Shown: positions 26,789-36,659 of the stretch, in pieces
Layout of the letters: the number at the start of each line of letters is the position of its first letter
Position numbering within the stretch: position 1 is the first letter of the stretch
Assembly: GCF_001854475.1 (NCBI RefSeq)
Contig: NZ_MNAN01000032.1
Span: forward strand, 62,001 to 126,000
DNA: 64,000 bases
Direction of reading: 5' to 3'
Source of the DNA: Pseudoalteromonas byunsanensis
GTDB lineage: Bacteria; Pseudomonadota; Gammaproteobacteria; Enterobacterales; Alteromonadaceae
The notes under the pieces: model-generated
Told to the model about the DNA's origin: nothing
The model's database searches: none
The model's input: only the letters and a program-made list of their open reading frames with translations
Translations under genes and position numbers: made by a program

Positions 26789-28081
26789 TCATATGTATGC
26801 CACCTCTTTTTCATGTGTGTGATGCTGTGTGCTTTGCTTAGCGATGATTGCCTGCGCAGTATGTCTGCCAGCCAAAATCCCCCCTTCCATCCAGCCGCAG
26901 TGATGTGTATAAGCATCAGAAAGAGAGATGACGCTGTCATCTCCAAGCGTTAAATAGAAAGGGTGTTCTGGACAGCACTCTTTTGAAAACTCAACGCCAT
27001 GGATCCAGAATTTATGCGTGTGAGAGTGTGCGACAGGGATAGACTCAGGTGATTGATTTAAAGCATCTGCAATGAAGTTTCTAACAGCCTGTAGATAATG
27101 CTGTTCTCCTTGACTAAACATATCTTGCCAGTACAGTGCATTTTCACCATCAGTGTAAAAAAACACATATTTACTATCTTTAAAATACAGCTTGCGGATT
27201 GGATTTCGGGTAATTACGACATGATCTGTCAACCCTAACTCTTGCCACCATGGCTCTGAGTAAAAGAAGAATCCTTTAAACAAAGGACTTGAACCATAGC
27301 TATAATCGGTCCAGCGCGTGGGAAACTCACTATCTAGTTGCTGCATTCTTGAAGGAGGCAAGGTGACAATTTTATAGCCCTCACTGAGAGTTTGTCGCAG
27401 TCCTTTGTGGTCTTCAAGGATAAGATTATGACTATCAAAACTATGCTCTATGGCTACTAATTCTTGATTAAAATGAAAGTTCACACCAAGCAGTAAAGCT
27501 TGCTCGTATAGTGCCTGCGTCAAAGCAGAAAAGCCCTCTTTCAAGTTGTACCACTGATAACCAATGTTCTCAGAAAAGCCCTGTGTCTCTGGGTGCTTCT
27601 CAATAATATCGTAGGCAATAGAAGGTGAAATAATGGGTAGCGAAAGAGAGTCATAGCCCAACGCCATAATCACATCTAACGCTTTGTTTTTTCCCAAATA
27701 GGTAGATAAAAAGTGGCTGAATGACTCATTACGATGCTCTTTAATCAACGGCTTTAAATTATCGAGCAATTGCTTAAGTTCTTTCTGAATCGGCTGTGAC
27801 GCTTTTAGCTGCGTGAATGGAAATGTTTCGTACTCAAGATTAAGTGTTTTCACTAACTCATAAACGTTTACATGTATTTGTGAGCAAAACCTGCCAGCGC
27901 CCAAATCAAGGAATTGATCATTTATGAAGGTCGTGTGTGCTCGCCCACCTACTCTTGATTTTTGCTCATAAACATTAATAGACCAGTTTTTGCAAGTTTG
28001 AGAGCGAGCAAGTGTCAGCGCGCATATGATTCCTGAAATACCAGCTCCAACGATAGAAACTGAGTGTTCAATATTAGACAT
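26789..28081 (-). CDS. vioA: L-tryptophan oxidase VioA
   Basis: VioA is the first violacein enzyme: an FAD amine oxidase that turns L-tryptophan into indole-3-pyruvate imine. The 430-residue protein (418 in Chromobacterium) has the N-terminal VSIVGAGISGIICALTLARS dinucleotide-binding motif, YEQKSRVGGRAHT for the FAD ribose and pyrophosphate, and the C-terminal CGWMEGGILAGRHTAQAI. An AAGGA ribosome binding site lies 8 bases before the ATG. It heads vioABCDE and is preceded by a 518-base leader region. Confidence 0.95.
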   Translation of the reverse strand: MSNIEHSVSIVGAGISGIICALTLARSQTCKNWSINVYEQKSRVGGRAHTTFINDQFLDLGAGRFCSQIHVNVYELVKTLNLEYETFPFTQLKASQPIQKELKQLLDNLKPLIKEHRNESFSHFLSTYLGKNKALDVIMALGYDSLSLPIISPSIAYDIIEKHPETQGFSENIGYQWYNLKEGFSALTQALYEQALLLGVNFHFNQELVAIEHSFDSHNLILEDHKGLRQTLSEGYKIVTLPPSRMQQLDSEFPTRWTDYSYGSSPLFKGFFFYSEPWWQELGLTDHVVITRNPIRKLYFKDSKYVFFYTDGENALYWQDMFSQGEQHYLQAVRNFIADALNQSPESIPVAHSHTHKFWIHGVEFSKECCPEHPFYLTLGDDSVISLSDAYTHHCGWMEGGILAGRHTAQAIIAKQSTQHHTHEKEVAYI

Positions 28082-28599
28082 CGTTATATTCCTTGATGAT
28101 TCTGAGCCATAATTCGTTAAATTTTCATAGTATTTACTGCTTCTATATCTATGTGTTTGTTCATCTATTATTACCGGACCAAGTAATCTAGTACCTTGGT
28201 CGGGGAAGCAAGTTACGGCTTTTATGTTTCAGAAATCTTAAAGTTTTGTATACATAACAAGTCTAATCTCGATATCTTCACCCTATTATTGATAAATAAC
28301 GTTTATTGAAAGGCATAAAGCCATATAAACACAACAATCAAGCTCTATTGCGTTAAATTGCATATAAAAAACACAATTAAATGAATAAAAAGAACTTTTT
28401 AAAATAAACCGTTAATATGCAATAGTTTATTTATTAATATACAGGTCAATAAAAGAGAGAAAAAAAGAGGGTAAATTTAATATCCACAACAGGAACAAGC
28501 ATTTAATTTAAATTATAAAGAATAAGCTAAAATGAACATCAGCATCACCATAAAGTTATATTTGGCAATACTGAGTCCATTAATTTGCAATTAATATTT
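28082..28599 (-). promoter_or_regulatory. vioA upstream region
   Basis: These 518 bases separate the MATE gene and vioA, both on the minus strand. The region is very A/T-rich, with no convincing gene. It contains an inverted repeat at 28174-28204, an ATTAATT/AATTAAT dyad at 28579-28595 just past the MATE stop, and should hold the vio promoter. No clear lux box or CviR-type site was found. Confidence 0.5.
28174..28204. promoter_or_regulatory. Inverted repeat in the vioA leader
   Basis: GACCAAG and CTTGGTC flank 11 bases, and two outer C-G pairs (after one mismatch) lengthen the dyad. It lies about 95 bases upstream of the vioA ATG. It could be an operator for a dimeric regulator or a leader RNA hairpin. 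Confidence 0.5.
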
Positions 28600-30015
28600 T
28601 TATATGAATTTTTTATGTTTCAGTGGCAAATCTTCACGATGCGTCAAATACTGTAAAGTTAGCAATGAGAAGCCCAGAGCAAATATCCCACCAACAACAT
28701 CAGCAATAGGAAACGCCAGCCAGAGATCTTCGTTAGAAAAGTATGTGGGCAATAGATACATAAGCGGAAACAGTAGAATATAGTTCCTAGCTGCATCCAA
28801 AAATGTAGCAGGGAGTGCACGACCCATCCCCTGAAACAGCCCGCTGGACATCATACAAAACCCTGCAGTAATGAAGCCAGAAAAACACACTTTTGCAATA
28901 TCTGAACCTAATTCGATCACTTCCATATCACTGGTAAACAGCACCATGAGTAAGTCGGCATTAAAGCACAATAGCCAAGTAACAAGCAGTCCCCAGAGGG
29001 TGCTTGCACAAATCGCTATGAGATAAGCACTGCGAACTCGTTGGTATTGACCCGCACCATAGTTAAACCCAGACAAAGTCTGCAGCGCAATCATCATGCC
29101 TATGATCGGTAAGAACAAAAACATATAGCAGCGCACTAAAATACCGTGAGCTGCAATAATGGTATCAGGCTGTTCACTAAAAAATGTCGAAATAGAATAT
29201 ACCGTAGCAGCCAATGTCAGTGAAAAACCACCATGAGACATCAACACAGGTAACCCTAAGCTAAGGATTTTAAAATGTATTTTGATGGGACTAAATAAAT
29301 AAGCCTTATTAAAGCTAACCTTACTCTCCCCATTATTATGTAGTTTAATCCCAAACAACAAGGCCATAAAAATAGCGATAATTGTGGCCCAAGCAGCTCC
29401 TGACACACCCCAACCAAAACCAAATATAAACACAGCATCTAGAATGATATTTAAGATAGATGCGCTGGACAAAACCTGCATCATTGCCTTGGGATTACCT
29501 GATGCTCGAAAACCCTCTGTTATTTGATTACTCGCAAAACCTATCGTCCAAAATAATACAATTGGCGTGATATAGTCCGTGGCATTTTCCCTAAGATCTG
29601 GTGGTACTTTTAAAAAGTCAAAAATTGCCACTAAGTTAAAATATATGAGTAAGCACAAAACAATCGAAATGGTTATCGCCAATAAAAATGAAGCACTAAA
29701 TACCGTATCAGCATCTTGCTGGCGTTTGGCACCTAAATAACGAGAAATCAATGATGCCATACCGCTACCAAGCATGGTGCTGATAGCTATTAGTAACATC
29801 TGGATCGGAAACACTGCTGATACCGACGCCATAGCGTGGCTACCAATGCCTTTTGAAATAAAAATGGCATCCACAAAACTATAAAGGCCATTGATCACCA
29901 TACCAAGTGTTGTTGGAATGGCTATCAGTAAGAATTGCTTAGTGATATTGCTCGTAAGTAACGGCGTGTCCGTGTGTTCTAATTCAACGTCAACACTTGA
30001 TGACTGTGTGCTCAT
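28600..30015 (-). CDS. MATE family efflux transporter linked to the vio operon
   Basis: The 471-residue inner-membrane protein is a MATE (multi-antimicrobial extrusion) antiporter with about 12 hydrophobic segments. Family motifs are visible: the N-terminal IAIPTTLGMVINGLYSFVDAIFI, AVFPIQMLLIAISTMLGSGMASLISRYLGA, and the second half IIAAHGILVRCYMFLFLPIIGM. It is on the same strand as vioABCDE, directly upstream. A role in exporting violacein or an intermediate is inferred from position only. Its promoter should lie in 30016-30236. Confidence 0.93.
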   Translation of the reverse strand: MSTQSSSVDVELEHTDTPLLTSNITKQFLLIAIPTTLGMVINGLYSFVDAIFISKGIGSHAMASVSAVFPIQMLLIAISTMLGSGMASLISRYLGAKRQQDADTVFSASFLLAITISIVLCLLIYFNLVAIFDFLKVPPDLRENATDYITPIVLFWTIGFASNQITEGFRASGNPKAMMQVLSSASILNIILDAVFIFGFGWGVSGAAWATIIAIFMALLFGIKLHNNGESKVSFNKAYLFSPIKIHFKILSLGLPVLMSHGGFSLTLAATVYSISTFFSEQPDTIIAAHGILVRCYMFLFLPIIGMMIALQTLSGFNYGAGQYQRVRSAYLIAICASTLWGLLVTWLLCFNADLLMVLFTSDMEVIELGSDIAKVCFSGFITAGFCMMSSGLFQGMGRALPATFLDAARNYILLFPLMYLLPTYFSNEDLWLAFPIADVVGGIFALGFSLLTLQYLTHREDLPLKHKKFI

Positions 30016-30236
30016 AATTATCCTTAAATTTAGATATGGCTAAACCAAGGAAGTATAAAGATGAATTGTTACCAATGTTAAACAGGTATGAAGTTTATTG
30101 ATTTTAGCGGCCCTTCTCTGATAACGAACAACTCTAGTGGTGTTTTGCACAAATTAACGCCTTTATTTTGATAATGAACATAAGCACGTTACTCTGTTGA
30201 TAGAAAAGCAACTACAGAGTCATAATGGAGATAAGC

Positions 30237-30686
30237 GTGACACTTAAAGTATACCTGAGTGGAGAAATTCATACCGACTGGCGCGAACGAACTATCGCGC
30301 TCTGCAAAGCCGCCGATCTGGATATCAAATTTTCATCCGCAGTGACTAATCATGAAGCGAGTGATGCGGCGGGTGATTGCCTTGGTGAAGAACATAACGG
30401 ATTCTGGCGCGATCATAAGTCAGCCAAGGTCAATGCTATCCGCACTAAAACACTCATCGAGCAATGTGATTTGGCTGTGATTCGGTTTGGTGAACAATAC
30501 AAACAATGGAATGCGGCTTTTGATGCGGGCTACTGCGCAGCAATTAACAAGCCTTATATCACACTACACAGCGAAGCATTAATACATCCATTAAAAGAAG
30601 TCGATGGTTCAGCTCAAGCGTGGGCAACAACACCCGAACAGATTGTTGAAATATTGATGTATCTATTATCCGATCAGTTAAGCTAA
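30237..30686 (+). CDS. ytoQ: YtoQ family protein
   Basis: The protein of 149 residues reads MTLKVYLSGEIHTDWRERTI and then VTNHEASDAAGDCLGEEHNGFWRDHKSAKVNAIRT, the signature of the YtoQ family (nucleoside 2-deoxyribosyltransferase-like Rossmann fold). An in-frame ATG exists 4 codons upstream (30225), but the GTG at 30237 has TGGAG at ideal spacing and gives the family N-terminus and length. The function is unproven. It ends at a bidirectional terminator. Confidence 0.88.
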   Translation: MTLKVYLSGEIHTDWRERTIALCKAADLDIKFSSAVTNHEASDAAGDCLGEEHNGFWRDHKSAKVNAIRTKTLIEQCDLAVIRFGEQYKQWNAAFDAGYCAAINKPYITLHSEALIHPLKEVDGSAQAWATTPEQIVEILMYLLSDQLS

Positions 30687-30705
30687 CATGGCCGTATAAA
30701 AACGT

Positions 30706-30740
30706 AAAAAAACAGCAGACATTGGTCTGCTGTTTTTTTA
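30706..30740. terminator. Bidirectional terminator between ytoQ and the glucoamylase gene
   Basis: AACAGCAGAC and GTCTGCTGTT form a perfect 10-bp stem with a 4-base loop, flanked by A and T tracts that extend the stem and give a U-run on both strands. It serves the convergent ytoQ and the last gene of the amylase operon. Confidence 0.95.
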
Positions 30741-30762
30741 TCTTTCTTCTAGTACGTTGCTA

Positions 30763-33186
30763 CTAGTTAAGCTTTTGTTCCACTATCGGGTAGTGATCCC
30801 ACACTTGCTTATCAGCAAGCGAGCGAACCAGCTTAATATATTCTGCATGAGTCCAAGCAAGTGGAGTCGCTGAGTTTGTTCCCTCACCAAATTCATATCC
30901 ATGAGGATTTACACCAACATTGTCCCAGACCTGCTCTGGCAGCATCATGCCCTCGTTTGCAAACAGTTCCATGCCTTTTACATAGGTTTGCTTAATAAAC
31001 TGCATTTTTTGCGTCGAGAAACTGTTGTTTAACGAGGCCGATGCAATTTCGTAATGCCCACGCTCACCGGTGAAGAAAGGCCATACGCGACCGCGCTGTC
31101 CAGGTGTATTTTGTCCACCTTCAGCGTAATTGCTACCTGTTACTTCGTCTTCGCCATAACCATCATTACCATAACGACGATATCCAGGGAAACTTCCCTC
31201 AACACCATCGAAAGTAAAGCTGTATTTAACACGTAGGTTGTCAGCCATGCTTTCATCTTCATACTCAGGCAAGGTCGCCAAAATACTCGGCGCGTCAGCA
31301 GCACGCACACCATAGCGTACTAGCTCTAAAAAGCCACCATCAATAATGGCTTTCTTATTCATCCCTTCTCGGCCATTATTGCTATTTATTTTACTATTGC
31401 TGTTCGGATCAGAGTCTTGACCTATCCTGAAAAAATAGCGTCCGTCACTTGCCTGACTTTGAGCCAATTCTTTAAGTACACCCTTGCTTGTGAACATGAA
31501 TGCTTCAACTTGCTTATCATATTGCTGCGCGACTTCAAGATATCGCTCAGCCGCGGCAATATCACCGCTGCGCTTAGCTATTTCAGATGCGCTTACCAAA
31601 CCGGAGATCACCGCCGCAGTAGTTGATGGAGAGTAGCCATTTTGCTCTTCCCAACGCTCCTGCTGCGTGCTTGGCGGTGTAATTTGTGTGTCATTCCATA
31701 GGATCTTGGCCTTGCCGCCATGCACCAAAAAATCAGCCGCTGGTTTAAGCATTTTGGTATACCAGTAGCTGAGCTCTTTTTCGCTCAGCACCTTCGCCTG
31801 ATAAAGCTTCCAAGCAAGCATAATAGGCATAGCGGTTTGATCTAACTGTACACCAACCCACTCAAGCTCGCCGTCCACATGTGTTTTTTGTAAAAACCAA
31901 CCAGTATCACCTTTATTACCTGGTGTATCGTCTTTCACTTGTACTTTTTCTAAATATTCGAACGCAGTTTTGGCTGTGTGAGCATCGCCCATTGCCATAA
32001 ACGCCATCGCAACTTGATAGAAATCTCGCACCCATACAGCCTTGTATCCGGTTGAACCTTCGACCGCTGATACGGTATCACCCCATGGGTTTGATAGTGA
32101 AGCAATCAAAGCCCCTGCATAGGTTTTGTCTTCTTGTGCTTTGAGCACCATGGCGCTGGTATGTAGCAATTTACCTTGATCTGCACTAAATTGTGTTAAA
32201 CGCTGTAGTGGGGTTAACTGTGATAGATAGGCTTCCCAGCCGCCATTATAGGCATCGAGTACCGCCTGATAGCCTTTATTGAGTGTTTGTTCGGCTTGCT
32301 TGGCACTTTGCGCCTGTGACTTACCAAAACTCAATACAAAATCAAACTGTGCAGACTGATTAACTTCACCTAACATACCGAGTAGACTTACGTTACCCGC
32401 GGTTTCACCTGTGGACGTGTAAGATTGTGCCAGCTGTTGCTTGCGCATCAGCGATGTTAAATTATCACTTTTTCCAGTAAAGCCTACCGATGCTTGGGCA
32501 AAACCACCTTGTGCCTGCATGGTAAGGTAGTTATCACCTTCATTGGCAACCAAGCCTTTGGTCGTGACTTTTGCAAAGTCATTCACGCCATTATTATTAA
32601 TGTATGGATTTGCCGAAACATATGCCTGCATAGGTGATTTGAGCGCACTGTTGATTTTCGTGCGTACAAACAAACTTTGTCCGTCAGGGTCCGTAAAAAC
32701 ATGTTTCTCCAGCACAAAACGACCTTGTTTGTCTTTACTGGTGATTTTGTATGCCAATGACAATGGTCGGCCCGCTGAGTCTTTATGCAGATAATCAACA
32801 CTCACATCTAGAGCGTCAACATCACTTTCTTTGACGCTAAATGCATTGCCCTCATCATCTGTGCCGATGACTACCATTTGTAAGTCTTTTAACTGCGCTT
32901 GGTGGATCAACCCAAACATGGTTTCTGTTATCATGCCCTTAGCAATTGAAAACCAAACTTTTGATACTTCGCCAGTAAGCGCCTGATCACTGTATTGACC
33001 ATCTTTGTAGGCTTCGTATGAAGTACCAATGCCCGTTTTTCCCGAATAAGCCCAAAATGGCTTATCCCCAGGGGCACCCGGCGCAATAGTATCGACATCA
33101 GTTTGACTGTTGTAAGTGGCATTCCCACAACCGACCAGACCCGCAGTCAGTAATGCAATCGTGAGTTTATTTATCGTTGTTCTCAT
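30763..33186 (-). CDS. GH15 glucoamylase-like glucan alpha-glucosidase (lipoprotein)
   Basis: The 807-residue protein releases glucose from the non-reducing ends of alpha-glucans. A lipoprotein signal with lipobox LVGCG (Cys 20) anchors it to a membrane. The N-terminal beta domain is of the glucodextranase type (APGDKPFWAYSGKTGIGTSYEAY), followed by the (alpha/alpha)6 catalytic domain with VWVRDFYQVAMAFM, GVQLDQTAMPIMLAW and the proposed acid Glu in RWEEQNGYSPST, and RVWPFFTGERGHYE. It is the last gene of the operon with the MFS and GH13 genes. Confidence 0.92.
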   Translation of the reverse strand: MRTTINKLTIALLTAGLVGCGNATYNSQTDVDTIAPGAPGDKPFWAYSGKTGIGTSYEAYKDGQYSDQALTGEVSKVWFSIAKGMITETMFGLIHQAQLKDLQMVVIGTDDEGNAFSVKESDVDALDVSVDYLHKDSAGRPLSLAYKITSKDKQGRFVLEKHVFTDPDGQSLFVRTKINSALKSPMQAYVSANPYINNNGVNDFAKVTTKGLVANEGDNYLTMQAQGGFAQASVGFTGKSDNLTSLMRKQQLAQSYTSTGETAGNVSLLGMLGEVNQSAQFDFVLSFGKSQAQSAKQAEQTLNKGYQAVLDAYNGGWEAYLSQLTPLQRLTQFSADQGKLLHTSAMVLKAQEDKTYAGALIASLSNPWGDTVSAVEGSTGYKAVWVRDFYQVAMAFMAMGDAHTAKTAFEYLEKVQVKDDTPGNKGDTGWFLQKTHVDGELEWVGVQLDQTAMPIMLAWKLYQAKVLSEKELSYWYTKMLKPAADFLVHGGKAKILWNDTQITPPSTQQERWEEQNGYSPSTTAAVISGLVSASEIAKRSGDIAAAERYLEVAQQYDKQVEAFMFTSKGVLKELAQSQASDGRYFFRIGQDSDPNSNSKINSNNGREGMNKKAIIDGGFLELVRYGVRAADAPSILATLPEYEDESMADNLRVKYSFTFDGVEGSFPGYRRYGNDGYGEDEVTGSNYAEGGQNTPGQRGRVWPFFTGERGHYEIASASLNNSFSTQKMQFIKQTYVKGMELFANEGMMLPEQVWDNVGVNPHGYEFGEGTNSATPLAWTHAEYIKLVRSLADKQVWDHYPIVEQKLN

Positions 33187-33195
33187 TTTGTTCCC

Positions 33196-34689
33196 CTAGG
33201 CGGTTTGGGTTTTAACACGCAGCACAGATACGGCAGCAAAAATAAATGACACACCCCCTATCATTAACGCGTAGATAGGTTGATTATCAAAAAGGTGTCT
33301 TAGGATGAGGCCCAGAATACTGGCAGCTAATAGCTGAGGGATCACGATAAAGAAATTAAAAATTCCCATGAAAACCCCCATTTTATTGCTAGGCAAAGAG
33401 TTGCTTAGCATCGCATAAGGCAAAGACAAAATGGACGCCCAAGCAAACCCCACACCTATCATAGGCAGCCACAGTAGTTGTGGTTGCTGAATAAACATAA
33501 AGCTTATCAAAGCACCTGCGCCGAGTAATAAATTTATACAATGCGCCCATGCAAGCCCCACCCTTTTAACTATCATTGGAATTGCAATAGCAGCTAAGGC
33601 TGCAAAGCCGTTATACGCGGCAAATAATACTCCAACCCAGTCGGCTCCATCGTTATAAGCCTTAGTGGTTACATCTGTTGTCGCATAGTGAAAGCTAGTC
33701 ACCGCGGAGGTAGTGTAAATCCACATAGCAAACAATGAGAACCAACTGAAAAATTGTACAATTGCAAGTTGCTGCATGGTTTTTGGCATAGTGAACACGT
33801 CATAAATCACCTGATAGAAGCCACCGCTAACACGTTGCTTATTTTGTAAAAACCCAGCGATAAGTTGCACCAAAGCGAAGCTCAATAATAATGCCGCCAA
33901 CAAATACAGCTCTTTTTCCATTTCCAGTGCCACTACACAACCAAGTAAGCCACCTCCAAGTAACGCAAATACAAGTGCGCCTTTGGCAAAGTTAATCACT
34001 CTAAGTGGCTCGCTCGTTAGAGCTGTATCGCTAGTTTGAGTATCAAACTTAGCCAATTGCTCTGGAGTGTACTCTTTGGTTTTAATCACGGTCCATGTCA
34101 CTGCCGCAAATAAAATGGCACCACCGAAGTAAAAGGCATATTTTACAGATTCGGGAATTTGTCCCTCACTGGCGGTATTGCTAATACCAAACCAGTTAGT
34201 CATCATCCAAGGTAATGCAGAGGCAACAACAGCCCCAACTCCGATGAAAAAGCTTTGCATGGAGTAGCCAGTAGCGCGCTGCTTTTCATTCAGGTTATCA
34301 CCTACTAACGCGCGAAAAGGTTCCATTGTCACGTTTATAGAAGCATCCATGATCCATAGCACACCAGCCGCAATCCATAGTGTTGGGGAGTTTGGCATGA
34401 TGAACAACGACAATGTTGTTAAAATAGCACCATACAAAAAGAAAGGACGACGACGCCCTAAGCGTCCCCAAGTTTTATCACTCCAGTAGCCTACAATAGG
34501 CTGTACGATTAAACCGGTTAGTGGCGCTGCAACCCAAAGAATGGGAATATCGTCTACTGATGCACCTAATGTCTGAAAAATACGGCTTACGTTGCCATTT
34601 TGCAGCGCAAAGCCGAACTGAATGCCCAAAAAGCCAAAGCACATATTCCAGATTTGCCAAAAGCTTAAATTCGGTTTTTGTTGTTGCAT
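33196..34689 (-). CDS. MFS sugar (maltose-type) transporter
   Basis: The 497-residue inner-membrane protein has about 12 hydrophobic segments and belongs to the glycoside/SLC45-like part of the MFS. Typical stretches are QIWNMCFGFLGIQFGFALQN, PIVGYWSDKTWGRLGRRRPF and the NVTMEPFRALVGD motif. In Alteromonadales such genes in amylase clusters carry maltose (often called malT). It lies 2 bases from the GH13 lipoprotein gene and 9 bases before the GH15 gene. Substrate maltose or maltodextrin is inferred from context. Confidence 0.9.
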   Translation of the reverse strand: MQQQKPNLSFWQIWNMCFGFLGIQFGFALQNGNVSRIFQTLGASVDDIPILWVAAPLTGLIVQPIVGYWSDKTWGRLGRRRPFFLYGAILTTLSLFIMPNSPTLWIAAGVLWIMDASINVTMEPFRALVGDNLNEKQRATGYSMQSFFIGVGAVVASALPWMMTNWFGISNTASEGQIPESVKYAFYFGGAILFAAVTWTVIKTKEYTPEQLAKFDTQTSDTALTSEPLRVINFAKGALVFALLGGGLLGCVVALEMEKELYLLAALLLSFALVQLIAGFLQNKQRVSGGFYQVIYDVFTMPKTMQQLAIVQFFSWFSLFAMWIYTTSAVTSFHYATTDVTTKAYNDGADWVGVLFAAYNGFAALAAIAIPMIVKRVGLAWAHCINLLLGAGALISFMFIQQPQLLWLPMIGVGFAWASILSLPYAMLSNSLPSNKMGVFMGIFNFFIVIPQLLAASILGLILRHLFDNQPIYALMIGGVSFIFAAVSVLRVKTQTA

Positions 34690-34691
34690 GG

Positions 34692-36581
34692 CTAATCCTC
34701 AAGTAAATAAACTACGCTTGCGCGTGGGGCTAAAGTAATCATAATTTGCCCATCCTTTATCTTTTTCACGGGATGGTCTTCTAATAAATCACGAACAACA
34801 GTGTCGGCGTTGTGCTGCCAATCACTGGGCAATTTCAAACTGAATGTATGTGATTTATTTGCATCAAAGTTGCTGGCAACCACCATTTTTTGTGTTGCAT
34901 AATGACGAGCAAACGCCAAAACACGCTGTCTGGCATTGGTATCTTCACTGTTAACTTCTACTGGCAGTAAATTCCCCGCCACCACGACAGGTAACGTGCT
35001 GAGCGACATCAACTTAACGTAATAGGCGCGTAACGCTTGCTGCCCTTGTGTTAGCTGACCGCCATCAAACTTGCCGCCATTCATCCAGGCTTGATGGGCT
35101 GGTACACCAATATAGTCAAAAATACTCGTGCGACTGGGCTTTCCAAAACCAGCATCTTGTGAGCCTTCTTCACCCACCGTTTGTCCAAAATACAACATTG
35201 TTGGTGCTTTGCTGATCAGGTGGGATACCACCATGGCGGGTTTTCCCATGCGCGCATCACCTGCAAATTCAGCACTGGCAATACGCTGTTCATCATGGTT
35301 CTCTAAAAAGTGCAACATGTGTTTGGAGATGTCCTGAACACTTTGATGTGCAGCTAATACATCCTGCGCATGGCCTGTTTGCTGCATTAACGCTTTCAAG
35401 CTGTCGTAAAAGCCAACTTTGTCATACAAGTAGTCCATCTTCCCTTGTTGGATATAATCACGATAAAGCGCTGGGTTATATACCTCTGCAAGGATGAACG
35501 CTTCTGGGTTTTTCATTTTGATCGAGGCGTTTAAAAAGCTCCAAAACTCTACCGGCACCATTTCCGCCATATCATATCGAAATCCGTCAACCCCTCGATT
35601 CAACCAGTAATAAGCAATATCGCGAAACTTATACCAGCTATCGGGTAAATCATGCTGTTGCCAAAATTCGTAATGGGCCTGAATATCACGCTGTGCATAG
35701 TCCTTCGGCAGGCGCACAAAGTCATAGCTGCCATCGGGCTTCACACCGTAATTAACTTTAACAGTTTCATACCAATCATTGATATCAGGCTGGGCCGTAC
35801 GAGCACCATTTCCTGTCCATTTGGCGGGAGATTCTTTAAATTTACCGTCACTTTTAGGATGCGTTTCGTCCCCCAAAGGCTGATAATCTAAAGAGCTTGG
35901 CACCTTAAAGTCTTCACCCACAACATAGTAAAAGTTATTATCCCGTGCGTAAGTTTTTGAGGTGTCATCATTTTCACCAAAGTCTTTAACACCTTCTGGA
36001 GCCGACATCGATTGATAGTTACGAGCAACATGATTGGGTACGATATCAATGATCACCTTCATACCCGCTTGATGGGTACGTTCAATCAATGCATCAAACT
36101 CAGCCAAGCGCTGACTTGGGTCTATTGCCAAGTCAGGATTAACATTGTAATAGTCTTTAACGGCATAAGGTGAACCAGCACGACCTTTTACAACATCAGG
36201 ATCATCAGCAGCAATACCAAACTTGCTGTGATCGGTCACCAATGCATGGTGTAACACGCCGGTATACCAAATATGGGTCGTACCAAGTGCTTTGATTTCT
36301 TGTAAGGCTTTGGGTGTAAAGTCCGCAAACTTACCCACACCATTTTGCTCCACTTTGCCCCAGGGCACATTCGCGGTTTGCTGATTTCCAAATAGGCGCG
36401 TGAATACTTGGTATACCACAGGCTTACTGACGGTTGCTTGAGTGCTTGTCGATTTGCCCTGTTGGCTAGTCTGAGCGTTTTGCTGCGGCTCAGTACAACC
36501 GAGTATCAACACACTGCACGCGGCACTCAATGCCGAATATCTTAGCTTGTTGAACACAGCCTTAGATTTTAGATTTCTCAT
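34692..36581 (-). CDS. GH13 alpha-amylase family lipoprotein
   Basis: The 629-residue secreted enzyme has a lipobox LILGC (Cys 29). The TIM-barrel catalytic motifs of GH13 are present: IDIVPNH (region I), GFRYDMAEM with the nucleophile Asp (II), AFILAEVYNP with the acid Glu (III) and FLENHDEQR with the stabilising His-Asp (IV). A C-terminal beta domain follows. It heads the operon with the MFS and GH15 genes, and the palindrome at 36660-36673 is its probable operator. It probably acts on maltooligosaccharides in the periplasm or on the cell surface. Confidence 0.93.
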   Translation of the reverse strand: MRNLKSKAVFNKLRYSALSAACSVLILGCTEPQQNAQTSQQGKSTSTQATVSKPVVYQVFTRLFGNQQTANVPWGKVEQNGVGKFADFTPKALQEIKALGTTHIWYTGVLHHALVTDHSKFGIAADDPDVVKGRAGSPYAVKDYYNVNPDLAIDPSQRLAEFDALIERTHQAGMKVIIDIVPNHVARNYQSMSAPEGVKDFGENDDTSKTYARDNNFYYVVGEDFKVPSSLDYQPLGDETHPKSDGKFKESPAKWTGNGARTAQPDINDWYETVKVNYGVKPDGSYDFVRLPKDYAQRDIQAHYEFWQQHDLPDSWYKFRDIAYYWLNRGVDGFRYDMAEMVPVEFWSFLNASIKMKNPEAFILAEVYNPALYRDYIQQGKMDYLYDKVGFYDSLKALMQQTGHAQDVLAAHQSVQDISKHMLHFLENHDEQRIASAEFAGDARMGKPAMVVSHLISKAPTMLYFGQTVGEEGSQDAGFGKPSRTSIFDYIGVPAHQAWMNGGKFDGGQLTQGQQALRAYYVKLMSLSTLPVVVAGNLLPVEVNSEDTNARQRVLAFARHYATQKMVVASNFDANKSHTFSLKLPSDWQHNADTVVRDLLEDHPVKKIKDGQIMITLAPRASVVYLLED

Positions 36582-36659
36582 TACACTTGTTGTCGCTTGT
36601 TGTTGTCATAATGTGGCGTATTGCAGTCTACCTTGGCTTATTACTGAGGTTGAACCTTC

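Noticed and set aside
28082..28599. Lux box or CviR-type quorum-sensing site before vioA
   Set aside because: The dyad found has different half sites and an 11-base spacing, so a known quorum-sensing box cannot be claimed.
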